NCBI GenBank assembly: GCA_024762875.1
Contig: JANTGR010000007.1
Span: 1-33,440, forward strand
From: Sulfurospirillum sp.
GTDB lineage: Bacteria > Campylobacterota > Campylobacteria > Campylobacterales > QNZT01
DNA length: 33,440 nucleotides
Reading direction: 5' to 3'
A program made the translations under genes and the position numbers. This document shows, one piece after another, positions 1-8,203 of the stretch (position 1 is the first letter of the stretch; each line of letters opens with the position of its first letter). The notes beneath the pieces were generated by a model. That model was not told the DNA's origin. It did not search any database and saw only the letters and a list, made by a program, of their open reading frames with translations.

Positions 1-119
1 TGTTTATAGAGGTAGAGATAGGATATTGTGGTGATAGAAAAAATGATTCCAAAAACAATCAGGGAAAACATATATCCCATTTTGAGACCGCGAAATTGAT
101 ACATTAAGCTGCCAAACAT
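1..119 (-). CDS. N-terminus of a membrane protein (partial, runs off window)
   Basis: Reverse complement from 119 reads MFGSLMYQFRGLKMGYMFSLIVFGIIFSITTISYLYLYK with an N-terminal hydrophobic helix; AAGGA-like RBS just upstream. Confidence 0.5.
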   Translation of the reverse strand, partial: MFGSLMYQFRGLKMGYMFSLIVFGIIFSITTISYLYLYK

Positions 120-176
120 GCATGATCCTTTGTCCTTTGATAGGTAGATCGACAATTTATAGAATAATTTTAATCT

Positions 177-656
177 TTACCTGCTTTGATGTCCCATGCC
201 CATTGCATTTGTCTGGAAATCGCCATCAAGAAAGTCATAGGCTTCACCAAAGCCAAAAACTGCGCGTCCAGTTTGCGGAGTCAGCTCAAAAAGTTGAAAA
301 TCAACCATATTTTCGTAAATATCTGCATAATCGCCAAACTTCTCTCTAAAGAGTATCATGATGTCATTAAAAGTGAGACAATTGCGTTCAATGGGTTTGA
401 CTTGCATATCAAATGTAATCCGTTTTCTTGCAAATAAATTTGCACTTTTTGATTCATCTTCTATTATCATGATAGAAATGCTTTTATTATTGGAGAGATT
501 TTGTGTATGTTTTGCCATTTGAGAGATACAAATATAAAATTTATGTTCATTTTCAACAAAAGGGGCATAAGAGCTGTGGGCTGTTAAATCTTTGTTAATG
601 GAAGCAATCTGCATGGTGGAGAAGGAGGCGATGAAGTCCCAGGGGTTTTGTTTCAT
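177..656 (-). CDS. pyridoxamine 5'-phosphate oxidase / HugZ-like family protein
   Basis: 159 aa ORF; split-barrel-like features and GRAVFGFGEAYDF near C-terminus resembling HugZ/HutZ proteins. Confidence 0.6.
   Translation of the reverse strand: MKQNPWDFIASFSTMQIASINKDLTAHSSYAPFVENEHKFYICISQMAKHTQNLSNNKSISIMIIEDESKSANLFARKRITFDMQVKPIERNCLTFNDIMILFREKFGDYADIYENMVDFQLFELTPQTGRAVFGFGEAYDFLDGDFQTNAMGMGHQSR
465..474. repeat. TATCATGATA iterated palindrome
   Basis: Exact 10-mer; in HugZ-like CDS, read IMI. Confidence 0.95.
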
Positions 657-763
657 GAAAATGCCTTTTTACGTTAATAGTAACAAAATAATGGCTGTTT
701 TTACCAATAAAATTTAAAATATCTATCTGTTTATACAAATTTAAAAATTTAAGCTAAAAACTA

Positions 764-792
764 TTGACTTATTTTTGTTATTAGGGTAAAAT
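764..792 (+). promoter_or_regulatory. sigma70 promoter of tRNA array
   Basis: TTGACT (764-769), 17 nt spacer, TAAAAT (787-792), upstream of tRNA-Pro. Confidence 0.6.
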
Positions 793-830
793 CTCATCTC
801 TCAAAAGCTTATAAAAGTTTTTGAAAACCT

Positions 831-908
831 CGGAGTGTAGCGCAGCCTGGTTAGCGCACCTGGTTTGGGACCAGGGGGTCGAAGGTTCGAATCCTTTCAC
901 TCCGACCA
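831..908 (+). tRNA. tRNA-Pro(TGG)
   Basis: Cloverleaf with loop TTTGGGA, GGTTCGAATCC T arm, encoded CCA. Confidence 0.95.
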
Positions 909-935
909 TCAAAAATTAAAATATAGATGACATAT

Positions 936-1013
936 GGTGAGATTAGCTCAGCTGGTTAGAGCACTGGTTTGTGGTGCCGGGGGTCGCGGGTTCGAATCCC
1001 GTATCTCACCCCA
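936..1013 (+). tRNA. tRNA-His(GTG)
   Basis: Cloverleaf with anticodon GTG, extra G-1, encoded CCA. Confidence 0.95.
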
Positions 1014-1034
1014 TTATTTTAAAAAAACGGTTAA

Positions 1035-1111
1035 GCGCTCGTGGCTCAACTGGATAGAGCAACAGATTTCGGCTCTGTAGGTTACAGGTTCGACTCCTGT
1101 CGAGCGTACCA
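1035..1111 (+). tRNA. tRNA-Arg(TCG)
   Basis: ACAGA-TTTCGGC-TCTGT anticodon arm, encoded CCA. Confidence 0.93.
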
Positions 1112-1122
1112 TCCTAAATTAC

Positions 1123-1153
1123 GATAAAATGAGCAAAGCTCAGTTTATCTACG
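1123..1153 (+). repeat. tRNA-downstream hairpin element, copy 1
   Basis: GATAAAATGAGCAAAGCTCAGTTTATCTACG, 11 nt 3' of tRNA-Arg(TCG). Confidence 0.55.
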
Positions 1154-1266
1154 CTTACGCCGCTGAGGCGCTAAAGCTATTACTTCTTTGAAGTAAAGAA
1201 AGTTTCAACTAAAGCTTTGCTTTTGGCAAGAGTTTTATTTTACTTGATTAATTAGTTGTTTTTTGT

Positions 1267-1343
1267 GCGCTCGTAGCTCAGCTGGATAGAGCATCGCCCT
1301 TCTAAGGCGAGGGTCTCAGGTTCGAATCCTGACGGGCGTACCA
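1267..1343 (+). tRNA. tRNA-Arg(TCT)
   Basis: TCGCC-CTTCTAA-GGCGA anticodon arm, encoded CCA. Confidence 0.95.
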
Positions 1344-1359
1344 CCCTTATTATTGTTGT

Positions 1360-1444
1360 GCGGATGTGGTGAAATTGGTATACACGCCAGACTTAGGATC
1401 TGGTGCCTCACGGCGTGAAGGTTCAAGTCCTTTCATCCGCACCA
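1360..1444 (+). tRNA. tRNA-Leu(TAG)
   Basis: CCAGA-CTTAGGA-TCTGG anticodon arm, long variable arm, encoded CCA. Confidence 0.95.
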
Positions 1445-1472
1445 TCTTTTAACTCAATTTTTTTCAATCTTT

Positions 1473-1557
1473 GCGCGCGTGGTGAAACTGGTAGACACGC
1501 ATGATTCAGGTTCATGTGCCTTCGGGTGTGGAAGTTCGACTCTTCTCGTGCGCACCA
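1473..1557 (+). tRNA. tRNA-Leu(CAG)
   Basis: CATGA-TTCAGGT-TCATG anticodon arm, long variable arm, encoded CCA. Confidence 0.93.
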
Positions 1558-1590
1558 TCTTGTTATTTTTTAAAAAACAGTCTATTTTTA

Positions 1591-1634
1591 TTTTAATTCC
1601 ATTTTAATTCCATTTTAATTCCATTTTAATTCAC
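1591..1634. repeat. 11-bp tandem repeat TTTTAATTCCA (3 full copies plus a partial)
   Basis: Direct reading; immediately upstream of TATAAT at 1635-1640. Confidence 0.9.
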
Positions 1635-1640
1635 TATAAT
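1635..1640 (+). promoter_or_regulatory. -10 box TATAAT for the DUF6394/K+ channel operon
   Basis: TATAAT 41 bp before the ATG at 1681, preceded by phased A/T tracts. Confidence 0.55.
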
Positions 1641-1680
1641 ATCAAGAATACTTTACTACATTATTTAACAAGGAGTTATA

Positions 1681-2061
1681 ATGAATTTACAGAAAGTCAT
1701 TTCAGGTTTTTTCTTTATATTGGCAATGACGCTTAATTTTGGTTTTTTTTATGGTTCTCCTGAAATTTTGGTTGAGCACAGTCGATATGAACTTTTTGCA
1801 GCGATTGTCGTGAACTTGATTGCAACAATTCTCAAGTTTGGAGATAAAACACAAATAGGTTCGGTTCTGCTGGCTACAAGTTTGGTGGCAGATATACAAT
1901 TAATCGCATCTGCTTCTATATGGGGGTATGGATTGTATGGCTTGGGAACTATGAACGAGGAAATATCAACTGCCATAGTGTCACTTTCCGGAGGTGCTTT
2001 ACTGGCAAATATCACTTCTGTAGCTATCTTTGTAGGTGATACCTTAAAATCCAAAAGATAA
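1681..2061 (+). CDS. DUF6394-like small membrane protein
   Basis: 126 aa, about 4 predicted TM helices, RBS AAGGAG upstream, adjacent to channel genes. Confidence 0.7.
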   Translation: MNLQKVISGFFFILAMTLNFGFFYGSPEILVEHSRYELFAAIVVNLIATILKFGDKTQIGSVLLATSLVADIQLIASASIWGYGLYGLGTMNEEISTAIVSLSGGALLANITSVAIFVGDTLKSKR

Positions 2062-3750
2062 ATGATGAATAGTTTATCTAGCTGGATCGTAATACGGAGA
2101 TTAAGGCTCCCTTTTCTCATTATCATACTGACATTTGCCATTTCTATTTTGGGAATGGTTTTAATCCCTGGAGTGGATGATAAAGGTGAAGTCTATCATT
2201 TGAACTTTTTTGATGCTTTTTATTTTGTAAGTTATATGGCATCTACGATTGGATTTGGTGAATCCCCTTATACTTTTACATATCCTCAGCGTCTGTGGGT
2301 CTCTTTTTCTCTTTATATCACTGTTGTTGGCTGGTTTTACGGTATAGGTAGTATCATCGCTTTAATGCAGGATAAAGTGCTCTCTTTAGAGTTGGCAAGA
2401 TCAAGTTTTATCAAATCTGTTGAAAAGATCAATGAACCTTTTATTCTGGTATTTGGATATAACAATGTTACAAAAAAACTGATAGAAAAACTCAATAGAG
2501 ATTATAAACGTATGGTGATCATTGATAAAGACCAGGATAAAATAGATGCTTTAAGGCTGGAAAATTATCATCCTTTTGTACCGGGTTTTGCCGCAGATGT
2601 GCTTGATCCGGAATTATTGAAGATAACAGGTATACTTTCTCAAAATTGCCAAGCGGCAATCATTGTTTTTGAAGATGACAAAAAAAACACAACTCTTGCT
2701 ATGAAATGCCAATATCTCAATAAAAATGTTTCTCTTTTGGTACGCTCATCAAGTATTGAAAATAGTGATTATCTCTATTCTTTGGGTTTGTCACATATAG
2801 AAAATCCTTTTAAAGTAATCTCAAACCGTTTATCCCTTGCTTTGTCAGCGCCCCATCTTTGGCTGCTGGAACTTTGGGTATATGGACGTACTTTGAAATT
2901 GGAAAAAAAAGATATTATTCCCAAGGGTAACTGTGTGGTTTATGGTTATGGGCGTATGGGAAAGGCTTTAGAGAGTGGACTGAAAAAAGCAGAAGTTAAT
3001 TATTCTTTTATCGATTCAGGTGAAATATTTGCACAGGAAAATCATTCCCATATCTATGGAAATGATACGGTTGAAGAAAAACTGATAGAAGCAGGTATAA
3101 AAAATGCATCCATTGTAATTGCGGGGACAAGAGATGATATGGTCAATTTAGCGATTATTTTTATCGCTAAAAAACTGAATCCGGATATTTACACGATTGC
3201 AAGAGAAAATGAGATAGAAGATGTGAGTATATTTGATTCTGCACCGATAGATCGCAACTATGTACTCGAAGAGATTGTTAGCAATAAAATATATAATTAT
3301 CTGGCAATGCCGCTTGCCAACAGATTTGTTAAATTGTTGAATGATAAAGATGAAAATTGGGGTAAAAATCTGGTCAATCGTATCGTCACCAAGATGGGCT
3401 GTGATCCTTATCTGTGTGAGATGTCATTGAGTCAAAAACAAGCCAATGCTGTCTCTATTTCTTTAATGAAAAATAACACTATTACGCTTGGTGTGCTCAA
3501 AAGATCACGGAAAGATTATGAAAAGAACAATAATGTCATGTTTCTTATGCTTGTAAGAGAGGGGAAAGAATATCTTCTACCGGATGATAATTTTCAGGTA
3601 CGTCTGAATGATGTCCTGCTTGTTGTCTGTCATGATAAAGAGAGTGAGACAGATCTTGCTTATGTGTTGAACAATATCTATGAACTGCATTATGTAATGT
3701 ACGGCAGGGAAAAAATATCTGGTGTATTAGGGAAGTTGTTAAAAGCATGA
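2062..3750 (+). CDS. K+ channel-like protein with two TrkA/RCK domains
   Basis: TM segments plus pore-like STIGFGESPYTF; nucleotide-binding motifs FILVFGYNNVTKKLIEKL and NCVVYGYGRMGKAL; C-terminal TrkA-C-like region. Confidence 0.8.
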   Translation: MMNSLSSWIVIRRLRLPFLIIILTFAISILGMVLIPGVDDKGEVYHLNFFDAFYFVSYMASTIGFGESPYTFTYPQRLWVSFSLYITVVGWFYGIGSIIALMQDKVLSLELARSSFIKSVEKINEPFILVFGYNNVTKKLIEKLNRDYKRMVIIDKDQDKIDALRLENYHPFVPGFAADVLDPELLKITGILSQNCQAAIIVFEDDKKNTTLAMKCQYLNKNVSLLVRSSSIENSDYLYSLGLSHIENPFKVISNRLSLALSAPHLWLLELWVYGRTLKLEKKDIIPKGNCVVYGYGRMGKALESGLKKAEVNYSFIDSGEIFAQENHSHIYGNDTVEEKLIEAGIKNASIVIAGTRDDMVNLAIIFIAKKLNPDIYTIARENEIEDVSIFDSAPIDRNYVLEEIVSNKIYNYLAMPLANRFVKLLNDKDENWGKNLVNRIVTKMGCDPYLCEMSLSQKQANAVSISLMKNNTITLGVLKRSRKDYEKNNNVMFLMLVREGKEYLLPDDNFQVRLNDVLLVVCHDKESETDLAYVLNNIYELHYVMYGREKISGVLGKLLKA

Positions 3751-5309
3751 AAGAGACAAAAAATATGCATAAATTAGTATCGTTTTCCTATTGGCTGGAA
3801 AGTTTGCCTATCTACAATACAATCAAAAACTTTTTTTATAATTTACTTGAAAATGACCAATATCCTTACAAAAAATATTTTGATTTTTTTATGATTATTA
3901 TTATTCTTTCCAGTGTAACGATTTTGGTGGTTGATGTTAAAGAGCACATCCCTCAATGGCTGGATGATTATGATCTCTATTTTGTAACATCTGTATTTGT
4001 GTTAGAATACTTTTTACGTATGTGGATTTATAGCGATATGCACAAAATCATTATCGATGAGTATGAAGAGTGTCAGTTTTTTGAAAAGCCTCTCTCTTAT
4101 ACTGTTTTGTTCCAAAAAATATTTAAAACAAAATTAGAATATGTGACTTCACTATCTGCAATTATCGATCTTATTGCTATTTTACCTAGTTATCGTGGTC
4201 TGAGAATCTTACGTGTGTTGGTACTGTTTAGGGCTTTTAAGATGCTGCGGTATGCAAGAAGTTTAACAGGATTTTTATATGTACTAAAAAATAAAAAATT
4301 TGAATTGATTACTCTTTTGACTCTCTCTGCATTTTTTATTTTTATCTCCGGTATCATGCTTTATGTCTTTGAAGGTGCAAATCTAAACCCGAATATACAC
4401 AATCTTTTTGATGCTTTTTACTGGGCACTTGTGACGATTTCTACAGTGGGTTATGGTGATATATCTCCAGTGACGCCTGAAGGACGTGCTATCTCTATGA
4501 TTATTATTATTGCAGGTATTGGATTGATTTCATTTATTACTTCAGTGATTGTTGCTTCTTTTAGTGAGCGTTTAAGTGTGTTGCGTGAAGACAGGGTGCT
4601 GCATGAGATAGGGAAGAAGAGAGATTTAACTGTCATTTGCGGATACGGCTTACTGGGTAAATTGGTTGCAAAAGAACTCGAAAAAGAAAATGTAGAGTTT
4701 GTTGTGTTGGAAAAAGATGAAGATCGGGCAGCAGAAGCTGACAATAATGGTTTCCGCTCAATCTGTGCAGATGCTGCAAAAGGAGAGATTTTTGAGCAAC
4801 TAGGTGTAAAATCTCGTATCAAGAATGTGCTTTGTCTAACATCTGATGACGTACAAAATGCTTTTATTGCTATCAATGTAAAAAGTCTTAATCCTTCTGT
4901 GCGTGTTACATCACGCTGCAGTGATGAAGAGATTGCAGAAAAATTAAAATTGGCAGGGATAGACCAAGTAGTGATGCCAGAAGATATAGCAGGTATGATG
5001 GGTGCTGTTTATGCCGGTGAGCCTACTGCTTTTAAGGTTGTACTCTCTATTATAGAGGAAAAAGAAAAAACGCAGATTGATGAGATTCGTGTAATAAAAG
5101 GCAGTTTTTTAGAACATAAATCGATTGAAGATGTTGACTTTAAAGCTTTACGATTGATTTTACTGGGTATATTCAGGCAAGAAATGAGTGAGAGTGAATC
5201 CGGCAAATTTGTATTTAATCCCAGTGATGATTTTGTGCTGGAATGTGGAGACAGTCTAGTTTGTATAGGGTACACAGCAGCGATAGCAAATTTAAAGAAA
5301 AAGGCGTAA
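3747..5309 (+). CDS. voltage-gated-type K+ channel with TrkA-N/TrkA-C
   Basis: S4-like RGLRILRVLVLFRAFKMLRYARSL, filter TVGYGD, RCK motif TVICGYGLLGKLVAKEL; ATGA overlap with previous gene. Confidence 0.9.
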   Translation: MKETKNMHKLVSFSYWLESLPIYNTIKNFFYNLLENDQYPYKKYFDFFMIIIILSSVTILVVDVKEHIPQWLDDYDLYFVTSVFVLEYFLRMWIYSDMHKIIIDEYEECQFFEKPLSYTVLFQKIFKTKLEYVTSLSAIIDLIAILPSYRGLRILRVLVLFRAFKMLRYARSLTGFLYVLKNKKFELITLLTLSAFFIFISGIMLYVFEGANLNPNIHNLFDAFYWALVTISTVGYGDISPVTPEGRAISMIIIIAGIGLISFITSVIVASFSERLSVLREDRVLHEIGKKRDLTVICGYGLLGKLVAKELEKENVEFVVLEKDEDRAAEADNNGFRSICADAAKGEIFEQLGVKSRIKNVLCLTSDDVQNAFIAINVKSLNPSVRVTSRCSDEEIAEKLKLAGIDQVVMPEDIAGMMGAVYAGEPTAFKVVLSIIEEKEKTQIDEIRVIKGSFLEHKSIEDVDFKALRLILLGIFRQEMSESESGKFVFNPSDDFVLECGDSLVCIGYTAAIANLKKKA

Positions 5310-5312
5310 AGA

Positions 5313-6011
5313 ATGTATCGGCATAGTGCAATTATACTTTTTGGCTATGGCTCGTTTGGACGGCAGCTGTATAAGAACTTATGTGATGCAGGACATCATG
5401 TAAGGGTAGTGACCGGATTGGATGAGTATGTTGAGCGTGGGAAACAAGAACAGATTGATATCACGAAAATAAATATAAAACGTAATGATGACCTTCTCTC
5501 TCTCAATATTAATCCTGAAAAAGATTTGCTTTATTGTGCGATGAATAAAACAGCAAACAATCTTTTTTTGGTATTAAGCCTGCGTACACTCTATCCCAAG
5601 GCAAATATCATCTCCATCAGCAACTCTTTTGAAAATACACGTAAACTGAAATATGCCGGAGTGGACAGTGTGATAGATCTTTATGAAGCTACAGCAAGAC
5701 GCACGGCACATATGCTGACCAAACCGGCAGTGACTAAAGCATTAGATGAAATTATATACAATCACAATGATTTGAAAATGGCTGAAATTACATTGACAAA
5801 AGAGACATTTATGGATGGAAAAAATGTCAGTGAGATACCATTTAAAAAACTCGGGGTTATTTTAATCGCCATTATAGATAAAGAGTTGGGACATGAACTT
5901 ATTTTCACAGACCATCGTATCGATCATAAGTTAGATGCAGGAGATGTGCTGGTTGTTGTCGGCAAACATGAAAGTTTAGCCAAACTGCAAAAAAAAATGC
6001 AAGAGGGATAA
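5313..6011 (+). CDS. stand-alone TrkA/RCK-like regulatory protein
   Basis: AIILFGYGSFGRQLYKNL Rossmann start, TrkA-C-like C-terminus, no TM segments. Confidence 0.85.
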   Translation: MYRHSAIILFGYGSFGRQLYKNLCDAGHHVRVVTGLDEYVERGKQEQIDITKINIKRNDDLLSLNINPEKDLLYCAMNKTANNLFLVLSLRTLYPKANIISISNSFENTRKLKYAGVDSVIDLYEATARRTAHMLTKPAVTKALDEIIYNHNDLKMAEITLTKETFMDGKNVSEIPFKKLGVILIAIIDKELGHELIFTDHRIDHKLDAGDVLVVVGKHESLAKLQKKMQEG

Positions 6012-6017
6012 GAAAAA

Positions 6018-6290
6018 ATGCATACATACCGATTTTTGATTTCAGGCAAAGTACAAGGTGTTTTTTATCGTAAAACGATTCAGCAAATGGCTGCTTTTGG
6101 ACAGATTCAGGGCTATGTAAAAAACCTTTCTGATGGTAGCGTTGAAGCAGTTGCTTTTTTGTATGATGATCAGTTGGATGATTTTATCAATATTCTCCAA
6201 AACGGCTCACCGCTGAGTCAAGTAACAGATATCAAATATGAAGTTTTGGAAGAAGATGATTTGCTTTACGATGGATTTGAGATAAAATAA
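6018..6290 (+). CDS. acyP: acylphosphatase
   Basis: 90 aa with RFLISGKVQGVFYRKTIQQMA and GYVKNLSDGSVEAVA signatures. Confidence 0.92.
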   Translation: MHTYRFLISGKVQGVFYRKTIQQMAAFGQIQGYVKNLSDGSVEAVAFLYDDQLDDFINILQNGSPLSQVTDIKYEVLEEDDLLYDGFEIK

Positions 6291-6324
6291 GATAGAATCT
6301 ATCCTTTATTATAAGGATTTTATT

Positions 6325-6816
6325 ATGAGAGAAAGTATAACAAGTTTTTTTGGTGAATATGCAGCTATATTGGTTTTTTTGCATATAGTATCTGCTGTGA
6401 TTTGGGTTGGGGGGATGATTGCGGTGCGTGTAGCAGTACATCCTAGTCTGCAGGCCATAGAGGATGCAAATGTAAAGCTTGGCAGGACACTACAGATAGT
6501 AGGACGGCTTTTTAATCTCGTGATTCCTTTTATCATCATCTTGATTTTTACAGCAACAGTGATGGCGGTAGGTCTTGGATTTAAGGGCAGCGAACTTTAC
6601 TGGCTGGTACATGTCAAAGAAGGAATATGGATGTTGATGACGATTAATTTCATCTATATGTATATCAAAAGAAGCAAGGCGCAAAGATTATATGCTACAG
6701 GAGACCTGGCAGGGGCTAAAAAGCACGTTATGCACTTTCCCAATCTCTTACTACCTATCAATATCGTTTTGGGATTGGCGGCTATTTTTGCAGGTGTAAT
6801 TCTGAGAGGATATTAG
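6325..6816 (+). CDS. CopD-like membrane protein
   Basis: 163 aa polytopic; LHIVSAVIWVGGMIAVRVAVHP and H/GK-containing helices. Confidence 0.65.
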   Translation: MRESITSFFGEYAAILVFLHIVSAVIWVGGMIAVRVAVHPSLQAIEDANVKLGRTLQIVGRLFNLVIPFIIILIFTATVMAVGLGFKGSELYWLVHVKEGIWMLMTINFIYMYIKRSKAQRLYATGDLAGAKKHVMHFPNLLLPINIVLGLAAIFAGVILRGY

Positions 6817-6828
6817 GGGATAATATAA

Positions 6829-6869
6829 CTTTTATCTTTAGGTGGGATGATCCCTCCTAAAGATAAAAG
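6829..6869. terminator. bidirectional terminator hairpin
   Basis: CTTTTATCTTTAGG-TGGGA ... TCCC-TCCTAAAGATAAAAG between convergent CopD-like gene and rplT. Confidence 0.75.
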
Positions 6870-6877
6870 AGTTTAAT

Positions 6878-7228
6878 TTAGATTGCTGCTTTCGCTGCTT
6901 CTACTACTTTTGTAAAGGCTGCCGCATCATGCATAGCCATATCAGCCAAGATTTTTCTATCAAGCTCAATACCTGCTTTATTCAATCCATGAATAAATTT
7001 TGAATAACTCATACCGTTTAATCTGCAAGCTGCATTGATTCTAGTGATCCAAAGTTTTCTAAAATCTCTTTTTTTGTTTCGTCTATCTCTATAAGCATAA
7101 ACTAATGATCGCTCTAATTGTTCTTTCGCTTTTCTAAAATGTTTTCTTCTTCCACTAAAGAAACCTCTTGCCTGTTTTAGAAGTTTTTTATGTCTTCTTC
7201 TTCTGACTATACCAGTTTTTACTCTCAT
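6878..7228 (-). CDS. rplT: 50S ribosomal protein L20
   Basis: [34 protein letters not shown]. Confidence 0.98.
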   Translation of the reverse strand: MRVKTGIVRRRRHKKLLKQARGFFSGRRKHFRKAKEQLERSLVYAYRDRRNKKRDFRKLWITRINAACRLNGMSYSKFIHGLNKAGIELDRKILADMAMHDAAAFTKVVEAAKAAI

Positions 7229-7323
7229 AATTTTCCCTTTGCCATTTTGGCGTCACATTTGTGAACTTGTCCTATGTTTAGTAGGAGGATATTAGATGGT
7301 TCACCGACCATCAACGCTAAACT

Positions 7324-7518
7324 CTATTTACCTAATAGTGTTCTTACTTGTGCAACGTTAGTTGAATCAACTGTTTGAGGTGATCTTAAACCAACTTTTC
7401 TTTTTTGATCTTTTTTAGTAAGGATGTGACTTCTGTAAGCTGATCCTCTTTTGATCGTGCCATTTTTTTTCGTTTTGAAGCGTTTAGCTGCGCCACGATG
7501 TGTTTTCATTTTAGGCAT
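7324..7518 (-). CDS. rpmI: 50S ribosomal protein L35
   Basis: [36 protein letters not shown]. Confidence 0.98.
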   Translation of the reverse strand: MPKMKTHRGAAKRFKTKKNGTIKRGSAYRSHILTKKDQKRKVGLRSPQTVDSTNVAQVRTLLGK

Positions 7519-7611
7519 TTTATTTCCTTTTTTGTATTTTTAAAAACCAAAATTGGCTTTTAAAGATTGCAATTATATCTTTTTATATTGATTTTTGGCT
7601 TAAATATGGAG

Positions 7612-7639
7612 ATAAACGGCTATCATGATAGCCGTTTAT
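7612..7639. repeat. 28-bp perfect palindrome between infC and rpmI
   Basis: ATAAACGGCTATCATGATAGCCGTTTAT, self-complementary over all 28 bp. Confidence 0.95.
7621..7630. repeat. TATCATGATA iterated palindrome
   Basis: Exact; centre of 28-bp palindrome, intergenic. Confidence 0.95.
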
Positions 7640-7651
7640 AGGCAGTAAATG

Positions 7652-8203
7652 CTATTTATCTTTATCTTTCTTGGGAACGACATACATATTGACATAGCGT
7701 CCTTCAAATTTTGGTTCATTTTCTTTTGTACCGATATCTTCGACCATTGGCCAGACACGATTGAGCACATCGATTCCCGCTTGAGGGTTTGCCATCTCCC
7801 GGCCTCTTAAAAAGACACGAAATTTAACATGTTTGTCTGCTTCGAGAAATTCTCTGGCATGCTTGACTTTATAGTTGATATCATTTTCAGCTATTTTTAC
7901 AGAAAGTTTGATCTCTTTGACTTCAATTTTTTTCTGCTTTTTCTTTGCTTCTTTGAGTTTTTTCTCTTGTTGATATTTATATTTACCATAGTCCATGATT
8001 TTGCAGACTGGTGGCTTGGCATTGGGTACTACGAGGACTAAATCCATCCCCTTCTCTTCTGCGATAGCGAGTGCTTCATTTGATGAAATGATCCCAAACT
8101 GATTGCCTTCATCATCCATACAGCGAACTTCAGGCAGTCTTATCGCTTCATTTAAAAGCGTTTCATCCTTCTTTTTTCTACCTCTGTCTCTGTTATCTCT
8201 CAA
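7652..8203 (-). CDS. infC: translation initiation factor IF-3
   Basis: [39 protein letters not shown]. Confidence 0.97.
   Translation of the reverse strand: MRDNRDRGRKKKDETLLNEAIRLPEVRCMDDEGNQFGIISSNEALAIAEEKGMDLVLVVPNAKPPVCKIMDYGKYKYQQEKKLKEAKKKQKKIEVKEIKLSVKIAENDINYKVKHAREFLEADKHVKFRVFLRGREMANPQAGIDVLNRVWPMVEDIGTKENEPKFEGRYVNMYVVPKKDKDK

Noticed and set aside
177-437. ORFs 122-349 + and 186-437 + as genes
   Set aside because: They are antisense to the HugZ-like gene and lack recognisable domains.
1749-2141. Antisense ORFs overlapping well-supported genes (e.g. 1749-2141 -, 4451-4876 -, 8884-9483 +, 10555-11091 +, 23568-24014 +)
   Set aside because: They lie opposite strongly recognisable proteins, have no RBS or family resemblance, and have atypical composition; most likely chance reading frames.
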